Made by a program: the position numbers and the translations under genes. 64,000 bases of DNA from Grimontia marina (GTDB lineage Bacteria > Pseudomonadota > Gammaproteobacteria > Enterobacterales > Vibrionaceae), in assembly GCF_900060185.1 (NCBI RefSeq), contig NZ_FIZY01000007.1, positions 62,001 through 126,000 of the forward strand, in the 5' to 3' direction. Below, piece by piece: positions 36,946 to 47,442 of the stretch (position 1 is the stretch's first letter; each line of letters opens with the position of its first letter). The notes beneath the pieces were generated by a model. That model was not told the DNA's origin. It made no database searches and was given only the letters and a program-made list of their open reading frames with translations.

Positions 36946-37602
36946 TCAGAATAATAACAGAATCTCTACAGGTGTGTTAAAAATCAGATCCGCCTCCCAT
37001 TCGCTTGGTCGATCTTCTTCCCCGATATACCCCCAAGAGGCGATAGCAGACATCATGTTAGCCGCTTTAGCTGCCACAATGTCGTTTTGTATGTCTCCAA
37101 CGTATAGACACTTTTCTGGCTCAATAGTCAGAATCGATGCGCCGTGCAGCAACGGTGCAGGGTGGGGCTTTGCATGAGGAGTAGTGTCTGCACAAACGAT
37201 AGTTCTGGCCTGGAGTAATAAAGGAAAGTATGGGAGCAGCATTCCGGTCAGGAAACCGGGTTTATTGGTCACAATACCCCAGGGGATTTGTCGCATAGTG
37301 AGTTGTTCCAGTAATTCCACCACACCACTATATAGTGTGGTTGTAGTGCAAATGTTATCTGCATAGTGATCGAGAAAAGAAAGTCGCAGTTGGTTGAGGT
37401 CTTTTCCTTGCAGCGCATCGCCAAAGCCTGTGCGAAGTAGCCCTCTGGCCCCATGGCTGGTATTGGCCTGAATCTGGCTTTCAGAAAGAGGAGGGAGTCC
37501 GTGATCTTTCAAAACACAGTTTGCGGCGTTGGCCATATCGGGCGCGGTATCCAGTAAGGTGCCATCCAAATCAAACAGAACTGCTTCTACGCTTCCTTTC
37601 AT
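36946..37602 (-). CDS. HAD-superfamily phosphatase (phosphoglycolate phosphatase-like)
   Basis: A 218-residue HAD hydrolase. The nucleophile motif is FDLDGTLLDT (D-x-D), motif II is IVTNKP, motif III is AKPHPAPL, and motif IV is YVGDIQNDIVAA. An alpha-helical cap lies between I and II. It resembles Gph and MupP, which often follow ubiG in gammaproteobacteria. Phosphoglycolate or MurNAc-6-phosphate are candidate substrates but cannot be told apart here. It is 45 bases after ubiG on the same strand, with a hairpin terminator between them. Confidence 0.87.
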   Translation of the reverse strand: MKGSVEAVLFDLDGTLLDTAPDMANAANCVLKDHGLPPLSESQIQANTSHGARGLLRTGFGDALQGKDLNQLRLSFLDHYADNICTTTTLYSGVVELLEQLTMRQIPWGIVTNKPGFLTGMLLPYFPLLLQARTIVCADTTPHAKPHPAPLLHGASILTIEPEKCLYVGDIQNDIVAAKAANMMSAIASWGYIGEEDRPSEWEADLIFNTPVEILLLF

Positions 37603-37634
37603 TAATGTTCCTTGTTCAGGTTTTAGCGCTGCAA

Positions 37635-37663
37635 AATAAAGCCCGGATTATTCCGGGCTTTGA
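37635..37663 (-). terminator. Hairpin overlapping the ubiG stop codon
   Basis: AAAGCCCGGA/TCCGGGCTTT is a perfect 10-bp stem. On the minus strand the last ubiG codons form the left arm, the stop TAA is in the loop, and ATTTTG follows. It probably attenuates read-through into the phosphatase gene. Confidence 0.75.
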
Positions 37664-38361
37664 GTATGTACGATGTAATTCACGTCCACATTACGTGGTG
37701 ACAGCCAGTATCGATCCGTCAGCGGGTTGTAATGTAATCCTGTCATGTGCTGTTCCTGAAGTGGCGTGTAGTCGATCATCTTCAGCAATTCAGAAGGGCG
37801 GATGAACTTGTTATGGTCATGCGTGCCTTTAGGCACAATCTTCATCACATGCTCTGCACCAACAATCGCAAACAACCAGGATTTAGTATTGCGGTTTAGG
37901 GTAGAGAAGAATACGTGACCGCCCGGTTTTACCATCTTCGCACAGGAAGCAATCACAGACGCCGGATCGGGTACATGCTCCAGCATTTCCATGCAGGTCA
38001 CCACATCGTAATGGCCCTGATGTGCTTCAGCATGTTCTTCGGCGGTAGATTGTACATAAGAGACTGTCGCGCCTGTTTCCAGCGCGTGCAAACGTGCCAC
38101 CGTTAGCGGCTCTTTGCCCATATCGAGGCCAGTCACATCGGCACCTTCTCGTGCCATGCTTTCTGCCAGGATACCGCCACCACAACCCACATCGAGTACT
38201 TTCTTGCCAAAAATCCCGCTGCTTTTCTCAATCACATAGTTGAGGCGAAGGGGATTGATTCGGTGTAAAGGCTTGAACTCACCTTCCAGATCCCACCAAC
38301 GGGAAGCCATGTCTTCGAATTTTTGAATTTCCGCCGGATCGACGTTGAGTTGGGTTGTCAT
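37648..38361 (-). CDS. ubiG: Ubiquinone biosynthesis O-methyltransferase
   Basis: A 237-residue SAM-dependent enzyme making both O-methylations in ubiquinone synthesis. The SAM motif is [20 protein letters not shown], then [11 protein letters not shown] and [13 protein letters not shown]. The FSTLNRN segment is characteristic of UbiG. It normally acts in the soluble Ubi complex with membrane contact. It lies near gyrA and nrdA as in other Vibrionaceae and many enterics. Confidence 0.96.
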   Translation of the reverse strand: MTTQLNVDPAEIQKFEDMASRWWDLEGEFKPLHRINPLRLNYVIEKSSGIFGKKVLDVGCGGGILAESMAREGADVTGLDMGKEPLTVARLHALETGATVSYVQSTAEEHAEAHQGHYDVVTCMEMLEHVPDPASVIASCAKMVKPGGHVFFSTLNRNTKSWLFAIVGAEHVMKIVPKGTHDHNKFIRPSELLKMIDYTPLQEQHMTGLHYNPLTDRYWLSPRNVDVNYIVHTQSPE

Positions 38362-38575
38362 CTACATCTTATCCCTAAAATTTTTTTCCATTATACCCGT
38401 TTTGATTGCTATTGCAGGTGGAAGATTTGTTGTTGAAAGCAACGATAATGAAGTCTCAATGCATTAAATATCGTTACGGTTGGTATGTAGAAAAGGATTG
38501 AGTGAGGCGATCACAGAGCCGGAGGCAGACCCCCGGCGAGATTGGAAAAGTCGTGGTTATCGTGTTGGAGAAAAG

Positions 38576-38677
38576 TTAAGCGGCATTGGTTACTGCAACA
38601 GCAGCCAAAAGCCCCAATAAAGTGTATTTTCCAACAATGATGGCCATACCCACAGCATTGATAGCTTGATGTAACAT
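38576..38677 (-). CDS. Predicted 33-residue small membrane protein
   Basis: A short frame starts at ATG 38677 behind AGGGGGCGCT and ends at TAA 38576. It encodes a 33-residue peptide: a short amphipathic start (MLHQAINAVGMA), a hydrophobic helix (KYTLLGLLAAVAVTN) and the end AA. One membrane helix is predicted. The good ribosome site, hydrophobic composition and isolated position between ubiG and gyrA support a real small gene. No family is recognised. Confidence 0.5.
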   Translation of the reverse strand: MLHQAINAVGMAIIVGKYTLLGLLAAVAVTNAA

Positions 38678-39072
38678 AGCGCCCCCTGATTTTTTTAGCG
38701 ACACTTTTTTGTGTCATGGGTATTTTCCCCTACTGAAAAAGGGGATATTGAGATCAGGTTCCCATTTTAATTTTCCATCCTTTATTACATCCGGATCCGT
38801 GAGGTGGATGGTTTTATCGGCTGAATGCGATTTAGCGGGCTTTGGATATGAAAAAAGACGCCTGAGCGCTTCTCAGCCTTTCTGGCAAATTTTGCTAGTT
38901 CCACCCTGCGGCTGAGCGTTTTTTCGCCCTGTCGTGCGTTAGAGCGCCAAAATAAGAGTAATTCGTGATTTATCTCGGGTTTAGGCTATGACTCTTTGCC
39001 TGCTTTTGTGGTATTCTCACTAGTCTTGCACGTAGTCATTTTTGACATACTTACCTGAGGGATATTGGCTCC
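38678..39072. promoter_or_regulatory. Region upstream of gyrA
   Basis: No gene is seen in these ~395 bases. A TATTCT near 39011 may be a gyrA -10 box, but the -35 is unclear. CCCC/GGGG hairpin-like bases occur near 38728-38745. The minus-strand small gene needs a promoter here too. Confidence 0.4.
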
Positions 39073-41712
39073 ATGAGCGATCTTGCTAAAGAGATCACGC
39101 CCGTCAACATTGAAGAGGAGCTGAAAAGCTCATACCTCGACTACGCGATGTCCGTTATCGTGGGTCGAGCTCTTCCAGATGTGCGTGATGGCCTGAAGCC
39201 TGTACACCGCCGCGTTCTTTTCGCGATGAATGTACTGGGCAACGACTGGAACAAAGCATATAAAAAATCTGCACGTGTTGTTGGCGATGTGATCGGTAAA
39301 TACCACCCACACGGTGACAGCGCTGTTTACGATACCATTGTTCGTATGGCTCAGCCGTTTTCACTGCGTTACATGCTGGTCGATGGCCAGGGTAACTTCG
39401 GTTCGATCGACGGCGACTCAGCGGCAGCAATGCGTTATACCGAAGTTCGCATGGCGAAAATCGCCCATGAACTGCTGGCTGACCTGGATAAAGAAACTGT
39501 CGATTACGTTCCTAACTACGACGGTACTGAGCAGATCCCAGAGGTAATGCCTACCCGTATTCCAAACCTGCTGGTTAACGGTGCGTCCGGTATCGCAGTA
39601 GGTATGGCGACCAATATTCCTCCGCATAACCTGACAGAAGTTATTAACGGTTGTTTGGCTTATATTGAGAATGAAGACATCACGATTGAAGAGCTGATGA
39701 CTCACATTCCGGGCCCTGATTTCCCAACGGCTGCAATGATCAATGGCCGTAAAGGCATTGAAGATGCTTACCGCACCGGTCGAGGCAAGATTTATCTGCG
39801 CTCAAAAGCAGATATTGAAGTCGAGAAGAACGGTAAGGAAACCATCATCGTTACCGAGATCCCTTATCAGGTGAACAAAGCACGTTTGATCGAGAAGATC
39901 GCCGAGCTGGTTAAAGATAAGAAGATTGAAGGCATCAGTGCACTGCGCGATGAGTCTGACAAAGACGGTATGCGCATTGTTATCGAATGTAAGCGTGATG
40001 CGGTAGGTGAGGTTATCCTCAACAACCTGTACGCACAAACGCAGCTTCAAACCTCTTTCGGTATCAACATGGTTGCGCTGGACAACAACCAGCCACGCCT
40101 GTTTGGCCTGAAAGATATGCTGAAGTGCTTCGTGAATCACCGCCGTGAAGTGGTGACACGTCGTACTATTTTCGAGCTGCGTAAAGCACGTGACCGTGCC
40201 CACATCCTTGAAGGTTTGGCTATTGCACTGGCGAATATCGATGAGATCATCGAGATGATCCGCAATGCACAAACCCCTGCGATTGCGCGCGAAGAGCTGC
40301 AAAACCGTGGTTGGGATCTAGGCACTGTGGCTGCAATGCTGGAAGCAACCGGTGTTGATGCTGCACGTCCTGAGTGGCTGGAAGACGAGTTCGGTGTTCG
40401 TGACGGTAAGTACTACCTGACTGAACAACAAGCGCAAGCTATCTTGGATCTGCGCCTGCACAAACTGACAGGTCTCGAGCACGAGAAGATCCTGGATGAA
40501 TACAAAGAGCTGCTGGCACTGATCGGCGAGCTGATGTTCATTCTGTCCAGCCCTGAGCGTCTGATGGAAGTGATCACCGAAGAGCTGACTGCTGTTCGTG
40601 ATGGTTTTGGCGATGAGCGCCGCACTGAAATCACAGCTGCAAGTGCTGACATCGACATCGAAGACCTGATCAATCAGGAAGATGTTGTTGTAACCCTGTC
40701 GCACGAAGGTTATGTGAAGTATCAGCCTCTGACTGACTACGAAGCGCAGCGTCGTGGCGGTAAAGGTAAGTCAGCGACTCGCATGAAAGAAGAAGACTAC
40801 ATTGAGCGTCTTCTGGTGGCGAATACACACGATACTATTCTGTGTTTCTCAAGCCGTGGCCGTATGTACTGGCTGAAGGTTTACCAATTGCCTCTGGCAT
40901 CACGTACTGCTCGTGGTAAGCCGATTGTTAACCTGCTGCCTCTGGAGCAGGATGAGCGCATCACTGCGATCCTTCCTGTTAAAGAGTACGAAGAAGACAA
41001 GTTCGTATTCATGGCCACCGGTGACGGTACTGTGAAAAAGACACCGCTGACTGATTTCAGCCGTCCTCGTAGCGCAGGTATCATTGCAGTGAATCTGCGT
41101 GAAAACGACTCTCTGATTGGCGTTGATATCACTACTGGTGATAACGACATCATGCTGTTCTCGAAGTCTGGTAAAGTTGTTCGCTTCAACGAAGGCCAGG
41201 TTCGTGGCATGGGCCGTACAGCGGCTGGTGTTCGTGGTATCAAACTGGCAGAGGGCGACAAAGTTGTTTCTCTGATTGTTCCTCACAACGAAGGTGATGT
41301 TCTGACGGTAACTGAAAACGGTTACGGTAAGCGTACTGAGCTTGTTGAGTACCCAGCGAAGAGCCGTGCAACCCAAGGTGTTGTATCGATCAAGGTTTCT
41401 GAGCGTAACGGCTGTGTAGTTGGTGCGGTTCAGGTAGAAACCGGTGATGAGTTCATGATGATCACCAACGCAGGTACGCTGGTACGTACCCGTGTGGCAG
41501 AAGTCAGCCAGGTTGGCCGTAACACCCAGGGTGTGACGCTAATTCGTACCTCGGAAGACGAGAAAGTGGTTGGTCTTCAGCGCATCGATGAGCCTGATGA
41601 AGAGTTACTGCCATTGGATGAAGACGGTGACGTTGACGCAGAAGCAGAAGCGCAACCAACTGCCGAAGCACCATCAGAAGACTCAACAGATGGAGAAGCG
41701 ACCGAGGAGTAA
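39073..41712 (+). CDS. gyrA: DNA gyrase subunit A
   Basis: The 879-residue breakage-reunion subunit introduces negative supercoils with GyrB. The catalytic tyrosine is in [10 protein letters not shown]. The quinolone-resistance region reads [14 protein letters not shown], with serine and aspartate at the positions equivalent to E. coli 83 and 87, so it is wild-type there. The GyrA-box QRRGGKG of the DNA-wrapping C-terminal domain is in [15 protein letters not shown]. The acidic tail ([14 protein letters not shown]...) is typical of gammaproteobacteria. GAGGG lies ~10 bases before the ATG. A monocistronic gene with a strong terminator. Confidence 0.98.
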   Translation: MSDLAKEITPVNIEEELKSSYLDYAMSVIVGRALPDVRDGLKPVHRRVLFAMNVLGNDWNKAYKKSARVVGDVIGKYHPHGDSAVYDTIVRMAQPFSLRYMLVDGQGNFGSIDGDSAAAMRYTEVRMAKIAHELLADLDKETVDYVPNYDGTEQIPEVMPTRIPNLLVNGASGIAVGMATNIPPHNLTEVINGCLAYIENEDITIEELMTHIPGPDFPTAAMINGRKGIEDAYRTGRGKIYLRSKADIEVEKNGKETIIVTEIPYQVNKARLIEKIAELVKDKKIEGISALRDESDKDGMRIVIECKRDAVGEVILNNLYAQTQLQTSFGINMVALDNNQPRLFGLKDMLKCFVNHRREVVTRRTIFELRKARDRAHILEGLAIALANIDEIIEMIRNAQTPAIAREELQNRGWDLGTVAAMLEATGVDAARPEWLEDEFGVRDGKYYLTEQQAQAILDLRLHKLTGLEHEKILDEYKELLALIGELMFILSSPERLMEVITEELTAVRDGFGDERRTEITAASADIDIEDLINQEDVVVTLSHEGYVKYQPLTDYEAQRRGGKGKSATRMKEEDYIERLLVANTHDTILCFSSRGRMYWLKVYQLPLASRTARGKPIVNLLPLEQDERITAILPVKEYEEDKFVFMATGDGTVKKTPLTDFSRPRSAGIIAVNLRENDSLIGVDITTGDNDIMLFSKSGKVVRFNEGQVRGMGRTAAGVRGIKLAEGDKVVSLIVPHNEGDVLTVTENGYGKRTELVEYPAKSRATQGVVSIKVSERNGCVVGAVQVETGDEFMMITNAGTLVRTRVAEVSQVGRNTQGVTLIRTSEDEKVVGLQRIDEPDEELLPLDEDGDVDAEAEAQPTAEAPSEDSTDGEATEE

Positions 41713-41741
41713 TTCCTGGCCTGCATTCATCAATCTGAAAA

Positions 41742-41767
41742 AAACGCAGCATTCGCTGCGTTTTTTT
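41742..41767 (+). terminator. Intrinsic terminator of gyrA
   Basis: AAACGCAGC/GCTGCGTTT is a 9-bp stem with loop ATTC and seven T. Confidence 0.9.
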
Positions 41768-41966
41768 ATCCCCTTTTTAATTGTGTCGTCATTAGATCAA
41801 CACTTTCCGTTCCAATCGCTTGCGAAAGGTGATAAAACAAAACGAATAACAATTCATCACGGCTTCTCACTGCCGCCATTTGCGGGCGTTGTCGGGAATG
41901 AATTTCCTCAGTGACAAAATTAGAAAGCCAAAAATAAGCGATTTAATGCAGGAGCATTCAAAAATC

Positions 41967-43049
41967 ATGGAAAAGGTATATAACTTCTCTGCTGGCCCGG
42001 CGATGTTGCCGGAAGCGGTTCTGGAAAAAGTACAGGGTGAACTGACTAACTGGAACGGCTTGGGTACATCCGTCATGGAGATTTCCCACCGCAGTAAGGA
42101 ATTTCTGGCTGTTGTTGATGAAGCCGAGAAAAACCTCCGTGAACTGCTGTCTATTCCTGATAACTACCATGTTCTTTACGCACAAGGCGGTGCCCGTGCC
42201 CAATTTGCTGCGGTGCCAATGAACCTTTTGGGCAGCAACACCATTGCTGACTATGTGGACGGTGGTTACTGGGCGGCAAGTGCAGTAAAAGAAGCCAAAA
42301 AATACTGCACACCGAATGTGGTTACCGTCAAAACAGAAATCGATGGCAAACGCGCTATCCTTCCAGCAAAAGACTGGAAGTTGAGTAGCGATGCGGCTTT
42401 CGTTCACTTCTGTCCAAATGAAACCATTGATGGTATTGAAATTCGCGATTTGCCAGAAACAGACAAACCAATCGTGGCAGATATGTCTTCAACGATTCTG
42501 TCTCGTCCAATCGATGTGTCTAAGTACGGGGTGATTTACGCCGGTGCGCAGAAAAACATCGGTCCTGCTGGCATCACGTTAGTGATAGTTCGCGACGATC
42601 TGTTGGGCAAAGCCAAGGATTTCCTGCCGAATGTATTGAACTACACCACGCTGGTAGATAAAGAGTCTATGTTCAATACGCCACCGACATTTGGTTGGTA
42701 TTTGGCGGGTGAAGTATACAAATGGCTGAAAGAGCAGGGCGGTGTGGAAGCCATGCAGAAGAAGAATGAAGAGAAAGCTGCGTTGCTTTACGACTTCATT
42801 GATGGTTCGGACTTCTACGTGAACAACATCCATGCTGACAACCGTTCTTTGATGAACGTGCCTTTCCAGTTGGTGAATCCTGAGCTGGATGCGAAATTCC
42901 TGGCTGAATCAGATGCGCTTGGTCTAAAGGCGCTGAAAGGTCACCGTGATGTGGGTGGTATGCGTGCATCTATCTACAATGCGATGTCTTTGGAAGGTGT
43001 TCAGGCACTGGTTGCCTTTATGAAGGACTTCGAAGCCAAAAACGCGTAA
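41967..43049 (+). CDS. serC: Phosphoserine aminotransferase
   Basis: A PLP enzyme making 3-phosphoserine from 3-phosphohydroxypyruvate and glutamate; it also serves pyridoxal phosphate synthesis. The start ATG 41967 gives 360 residues beginning [15 protein letters not shown], matching the family (362 in E. coli). AGGAG lies 12 bases upstream. The longer frame from 41880 has no ribosome site. The PLP lysine is in [31 protein letters not shown] is a substrate-binding segment. Enterics have serC-aroA in one operon, but here a metallo-hydrolase and a permease lie between serC and aroA. Confidence 0.95.
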   Translation: MEKVYNFSAGPAMLPEAVLEKVQGELTNWNGLGTSVMEISHRSKEFLAVVDEAEKNLRELLSIPDNYHVLYAQGGARAQFAAVPMNLLGSNTIADYVDGGYWAASAVKEAKKYCTPNVVTVKTEIDGKRAILPAKDWKLSSDAAFVHFCPNETIDGIEIRDLPETDKPIVADMSSTILSRPIDVSKYGVIYAGAQKNIGPAGITLVIVRDDLLGKAKDFLPNVLNYTTLVDKESMFNTPPTFGWYLAGEVYKWLKEQGGVEAMQKKNEEKAALLYDFIDGSDFYVNNIHADNRSLMNVPFQLVNPELDAKFLAESDALGLKALKGHRDVGGMRASIYNAMSLEGVQALVAFMKDFEAKNA

Positions 43050-43082
43050 TAAGCCAGGTTTGCGCTTACCACCGCGTTTTAG

Positions 43083-43109
43083 AAACCGCCGCTAATCGGC
43101 GGTTTTTTT
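43083..43109. terminator. Intrinsic terminator of serC
   Basis: AAACCGCCG/CGGCGGTTT is a 9-bp stem with a 5-base loop and seven T. Its end touches the stop codon of the convergent metallo-hydrolase gene. Confidence 0.85.
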
Positions 43110-43875
43110 ACGCAGCTTTTTTGAAAATTGCACGCCTGACTTTCGCTTTCACCGAGCGCCAATGTGTGATCGGGCGGTTCGGTGAACGCGCTCTCAAATG
43201 AGCGATAACTTCTTCCGTCAATTCAATTTCACCGCCATGTGCAAGCCACACGCCTCGAGGCTTTAGTTGTACGATTTTATCGACAGACGCTTTGTAGCGG
43301 TTAGGGTAGAAGACGGGGAAAGGCGGAATGTAACGTCCTTTGACTGTGACCATTAAGTCGGCCACGTAAACGTGATGTGTCGGTGCATGGTAGAGAGACA
43401 AATCGCGATCGGTATGTCCTTGGGTAAAAAGTGCTTTCCACTCGATAAAGCCGGGCAGTGGCTCTTCATCATTCAACATCACATCTGCTTTCAGCTTTCT
43501 GTTGTACCAAATGTTTTTTGCTGGTTGGCCTTTCCGTTTGGCCACCCACTTTGCCAAAAGTAAGTCGCTCCAATGCATTAGAAAACCATCCAGTCCTTGA
43601 TACCAGTCGCCTGACACATTGGCTGTGGCTATCTGACAGCCCGACAAATTGCGAAATTTTACCGCACCACCCGCGTGATCGGGGTGCATGTGAGTGACAA
43701 CGACCAACTTCAGATCGTTTAAAGGGCGGTTCAGCTCTTCGGTGATGAACTGGCAGACTTTATCAACGTCAGCCCGGCTGCACCCATCTAAGAGCAAGAG
43801 TCCATGATGATGCTCCGCAAGGTAAATGGATTGAATGTAGCCGTCTAACTGGTGCAGTTTGATCAGTGTCGACAC
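43108..43875 (-). CDS. Metallo-beta-lactamase-fold hydrolase
   Basis: A 255-residue protein when started at GTG 43875, which has GAGGAG six bases upstream. The frame to 43986 adds unrelated residues. The metal motif is THMHPDHAGG (HxHxDH), and later ligands include TQGHTDRDLSLY and the C-terminal WLAHGGEIEL. The N-terminal half is a short beta-sandwich (IQSIYLAEHHHGLLLLDGCS). It binds one or two Zn or Fe ions and hydrolyses an ester, thioester or lactone. The substrate is not determinable. Single gene, convergent with serC and divergent from the permease. Confidence 0.85.
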   Translation of the reverse strand: MSTLIKLHQLDGYIQSIYLAEHHHGLLLLDGCSRADVDKVCQFITEELNRPLNDLKLVVVTHMHPDHAGGAVKFRNLSGCQIATANVSGDWYQGLDGFLMHWSDLLLAKWVAKRKGQPAKNIWYNRKLKADVMLNDEEPLPGFIEWKALFTQGHTDRDLSLYHAPTHHVYVADLMVTVKGRYIPPFPVFYPNRYKASVDKIVQLKPRGVWLAHGGEIELTEEVIAHLRARSPNRPITHWRSVKAKVRRAIFKKAA

Positions 43876-43980
43876 GTGGGACTCCTCTCTCATCAGACCA
43901 GTGAGAGTATACCCGTTTGTATCAATTTTTCTGCCTATTTGTAGTTGAGGTGTTAAATCAGAACAAAGCGTAAGCACTTG

Positions 43981-43996
43981 ACGCAAACGGTTTCCG
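43981..43996 (+). promoter_or_regulatory. Candidate PurR operator upstream of the permease
   Basis: ACGCAAACGGTTTCCG matches the PurR box ACGCAAACGTTTGCGT at 12 of 16 positions, with a perfect left half. It lies ~170 bases before a purine-type permease gene, where repression by PurR would make sense. Confidence 0.5.
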
Positions 43997-44166
43997 CAAC
44001 CGATTGCTTTTGGTTTCTTCCCGGATAGAATGGCGCGAAATTTCCTTCAGCCCAATCACTTAACTGATTGAATGCTCTGAGTAACAGCAATCACAGAGAG
44101 AAGCATTCCATCAACTGCTCTACCCATTCAGCGTATTGCAGTGAGTGAGTTTAAATAGGTATAACA

Positions 44167-45546
44167 ATGAGCTCTCAGCGCCTATCAGAAAACGTTCGTC
44201 CATCGGAATTAGTCTATCGACTGGATGACCGACCACCCTTACCACAAACGCTTTTTGCTGCTTTCCAACACCTCCTGGCGATGTTTGTCGCGGTGGTGAC
44301 GCCATCTTTAATTATCTGTCAGGCACTTGGGCTTCCTACGAGTGACACCAACACCATTGTGAGCATGTCTCTGTTTGCATCAGGTATCGCCTCGTTTATC
44401 CAAATCCGTACTTTTGGCCCCTTAGGGTCAGGGTTGTTATCCATTCAAGGCACCAGTTTTAATTTTCTGGGACCAATTATTGGCGCAGGTCTGGCGATGA
44501 AGGCAGGCGGTACGCCAACGGAAACCATGATGGCCGCGATCTTCGGTACCATTATGGTCGCTTCCCTGACTGAAGTTTTTCTTTCCCGTGTGCTGGAGCA
44601 TGCGCAGCGCATTATTACGCCGCTAGTATCGGGTATCGTCGTTACCCTGATTGGATTGACTCTGATTCAGGTAGGCTTAACCTCGATGGGTGGTGGTTAT
44701 GCAGCCATCGAAAACGGCACCTTTGGTGATTTGAAAAACCTGTTGCTGGCGGGTTCAGTGCTGGCTGTGATCGTCTTTTTGAATCGTATCGATAATCCTT
44801 ATCTACGTGTATCGTCGATTGTGATCGCGATGACAGTCGGCACAATCATCGCCTATGCCTTGGGTATGGTGAACAGCGCACCAACAGAAGATGTCGCCTT
44901 CTTTGCCATCCCACAGCCGATGCAGTACGGCATCTCATTCGACTTTGCGCTACTTATTCCTCTCATCATTGTCTTTTTGGTGACCTCTCTTGAGGCGATT
45001 GGTGATATTACGGCGACTTCGGAAACATCGGAGCAGCCCGTGTCAGGGCCGATTTACATGGAACGAATCAAAGGCGGTGTATTGGCGGATGGTGTGAACT
45101 CGGCATTGGCGGCTGTATTGAACAGTTTCCCTAACTCTACGTTTAGCCAGAACAATGGCATTATCCAGTTAACAGGCGTTGCAAGCCGTTATATCGGTTA
45201 CTTCGTTGCGGGTATGCTGGTGATTTTGGGTCTTTTGCCAGGGGTAGCAACGCTGGTTCAGCTCATTCCGGAACCTGTACTCGGCGGCGCAACCATTGTG
45301 ATGTTCGGTACCATTGCGGCCTCGGGTATCCGTATTATTTCCCGCTGTGAGCTCAACCGTCGCGCGATTCTCATTATGGCGCTTTCATTCTCAATGGGTT
45401 TGGGTATCGCGCAAAAACCGGAAATCCTGCAGTTTATACCTGAGTGGATCAAAAACATTCTTTCGTCAGGTATGGCAGCGGGTGGCCTAACGGCTATTGT
45501 TCTAAATCTGGTGTTGCCGCTAGACGATGATCTTAAAGACGGCTAA
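44167..45546 (+). CDS. NCS2-family nucleobase (xanthine/uracil type) permease
   Basis: A 459-residue inner-membrane protein with ~14 hydrophobic segments and the nucleobase-cation symporter-2 signatures: [31 protein letters not shown] (substrate-binding acidic residue) and [19 protein letters not shown]. The overall pattern is nearest XanP/XanQ xanthine permeases of E. coli, with proton symport, rather than UraA. Exact substrate is not fixed by sequence alone. A PurR-like box upstream supports a purine. Confidence 0.9.
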   Translation: MSSQRLSENVRPSELVYRLDDRPPLPQTLFAAFQHLLAMFVAVVTPSLIICQALGLPTSDTNTIVSMSLFASGIASFIQIRTFGPLGSGLLSIQGTSFNFLGPIIGAGLAMKAGGTPTETMMAAIFGTIMVASLTEVFLSRVLEHAQRIITPLVSGIVVTLIGLTLIQVGLTSMGGGYAAIENGTFGDLKNLLLAGSVLAVIVFLNRIDNPYLRVSSIVIAMTVGTIIAYALGMVNSAPTEDVAFFAIPQPMQYGISFDFALLIPLIIVFLVTSLEAIGDITATSETSEQPVSGPIYMERIKGGVLADGVNSALAAVLNSFPNSTFSQNNGIIQLTGVASRYIGYFVAGMLVILGLLPGVATLVQLIPEPVLGGATIVMFGTIAASGIRIISRCELNRRAILIMALSFSMGLGIAQKPEILQFIPEWIKNILSSGMAAGGLTAIVLNLVLPLDDDLKDG

Positions 45547-45641
45547 CCGAACCTTGCCAAAAGGGTAGTGATAATTGTGTTTATCGTCGCTACCCGTCTC
45601 TAATCTCTATCAAATGCCGCTTTTTTTCCACGCAATGGGCA

Positions 45642-45890
45642 ATGTTCAAAACGGTTGATCTTTTTTGTGGCTATGGTGAGAGTCGTATTTTTTCACTGAC
45701 TCTGATTTCGTTGTGCGTCATGATTTACTTCTTTACTGGGATTCAATTTGCTGGGGAATACGCTGGGTTTCAGCATTCCCAACCTTTTGATGCCAATATG
45801 ATTGCATTTTTTGATTGCCTATATTAAGGCGTGGTGACCTTTACGATCGCACTGTTCGTTGTAGTTTTTGTGAAGAAAATGACCCGTTAG
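45642..45890 (+). pseudogene. Small membrane protein gene interrupted by a stop codon (possible)
   Basis: A 61-residue frame (MFKTVDLFCGYGESRIFSLT onward) has one hydrophobic helix and ends at TAA 45825-45827. Reading on in the same frame gives GVVTFTIALFVVVFVKKMTR and then TAG, a clear second membrane helix with positive end. This suggests an ~82-codon two-helix protein broken by one stop. It could alternatively be two tiny proteins, the second from GTG at 45831. No strong ribosome site is seen. The remainder of the 450-base gap before aroA holds only a terminator. Confidence 0.4.
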
Positions 45891-45914
45891 ACACAGGAAC
45901 ATCAATTGATCTTT

Positions 45915-45949
45915 AAAAGCAGCAAAGGGTAGCCCCAGCGCTGCTTTTT
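45915..45949 (+). terminator. Intrinsic terminator upstream of aroA
   Basis: AAAAGCAGC/GCTGCTTTT forms a 9-bp stem enclosing a small GGGT-ACCCC-like inner part, then T-run. It probably ends the permease or small-protein transcript. Confidence 0.7.
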
Positions 45950-45993
45950 CGTTACTCTCGAGGTACGAAAAATTAAGGATTTATTTTGTTCAG

Positions 45994-47277
45994 ATGGAGC
46001 AGTTGACGCTACAACCTATTTCTAAAATTAACGGTGAAGTGAATCTTCCCGGTTCTAAAAGTGTTTCTAATCGCGCACTTCTACTTGCCGCGCTGGCGAA
46101 GGGCACAACCCGCCTGACCAACCTGCTGGATAGTGATGACATTCGCCATATGCTCAATGCTTTGAGCAAGCTGGGCGTGACTTATCGTTTGTCAGCTGAC
46201 AAAACTGAGTGTGAAGTTGAAGGTCTGGGCGGCGCATTTAAAACGTCTGAACCCCTTGAGCTTTTCCTTGGGAATGCTGGTACTGCGATGCGCCCTTTAG
46301 CGGCGGCGCTATGTCTTGGCGAAGGTGAATACGTGTTGACGGGTGAGCCGCGCATGAAGGAGCGTCCAATCGGACACCTGATTGATGCGATGCGTACTGT
46401 CGGTGCAGACGTGACCTATCTGGAAAATGAAAACTATCCACCTCTAAAAATCGTCAGTCAGGACATTCAGGGTGGCGATGTAGAAATCGATGGGACGATT
46501 TCAAGCCAGTTCCTTACCGCGCTTTTGATGACGGCTCCGCTTTTTAGTGGTAATACCAACATTCGAATCAAAGGCGATTTGGTTTCAAAGCCTTACATCG
46601 ACATTACCCTGCACATCATGGCGCAGTTTGGTGTTGAGGTGGCGAATAATGATTACCAGACTTTCCATGTGAAGGGTAACCAATCATACACCGCGCCGGG
46701 TGATTTCCTGGTCGAAGGTGATGCATCATCAGCGTCTTACTTCCTTGCCGCTGCTGCCATAAAAGGTGGTGAAGTGAAGGTGACGGGGATTGGTAAAAAG
46801 AGCGTACAGGGTGATGTGAAATTTGCTGATGCGCTGGCTTTAATGGGGGCTGATATCCAGTGGGGCGATGATTATGTGATAGCTCGTCATGGAGAATTGA
46901 AAGCCGTCGACTTGGATTTTAACCATATCCCTGATGCGGCGATGACAATTGCTACCGCAGCACTTTTTGCAGAAGGCACCACATCTATTCGTAACGTGTA
47001 CAACTGGCGCGTGAAGGAAACGGATCGCTTGGCTGCTATGGCCACTGAACTTCGTAAAGTTGGTGCGGAAGTGGAGGAGGGGGACGACTACATTACCATC
47101 ACTCCAACACCAAACCTACAGCATGCAGCGATTGATACCTATGATGATCACCGTATAGCGATGTGTTTCTCGCTGGTTGCTTTGGGTGGTACGCCTGTGA
47201 CCATTAATGACCCAAAATGTACCTCTAAAACCTTTCCTGACTACTTCGACAAACTGGCATCTTTATCGGAAACTTAA
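45994..47277 (+). CDS. aroA: 3-phosphoshikimate 1-carboxyvinyltransferase (EPSP synthase)
   Basis: A 427-residue enzyme joining shikimate-3-phosphate with phosphoenolpyruvate in aromatic amino acid synthesis. Class I signatures: [38 protein letters not shown] (with glycine and proline at the glyphosate-contact positions, wild type) and [19 protein letters not shown]. The length equals that of E. coli. It is the first gene of a block with cmk and rpsA, separated from cmk by a terminator. Confidence 0.97.
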   Translation: MEQLTLQPISKINGEVNLPGSKSVSNRALLLAALAKGTTRLTNLLDSDDIRHMLNALSKLGVTYRLSADKTECEVEGLGGAFKTSEPLELFLGNAGTAMRPLAAALCLGEGEYVLTGEPRMKERPIGHLIDAMRTVGADVTYLENENYPPLKIVSQDIQGGDVEIDGTISSQFLTALLMTAPLFSGNTNIRIKGDLVSKPYIDITLHIMAQFGVEVANNDYQTFHVKGNQSYTAPGDFLVEGDASSASYFLAAAAIKGGEVKVTGIGKKSVQGDVKFADALALMGADIQWGDDYVIARHGELKAVDLDFNHIPDAAMTIATAALFAEGTTSIRNVYNWRVKETDRLAAMATELRKVGAEVEEGDDYITITPTPNLQHAAIDTYDDHRIAMCFSLVALGGTPVTINDPKCTSKTFPDYFDKLASLSET

Positions 47278-47303
47278 TGAGACAGTTTGTAAGGGACAGA
47301 CAA

Positions 47304-47334
47304 CAGGTCAGCGATCCGCTGGCCTGTTTTTTTT
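47304..47334 (+). terminator. Intrinsic terminator of aroA
   Basis: CAGGTCAGCG/CGCTGGCCTG forms a stem with a 3-base loop and one mismatch, followed by eight T. Confidence 0.8.
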
Positions 47335-47442
47335 ACCTAGACTTCCCTATAATACGCCACCGATTCTATGGAGTAATTCGCGGTAAACTGGTGAGTATTC
47401 ATCAACTAAATTGCTCTATTTTAAAACGATCTGGAGAATTAT

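Noticed and set aside
39073-41712. Possible quinolone-resistance changes in gyrA
   Set aside because: The resistance region reads GDSAVYD, wild-type at both key positions.
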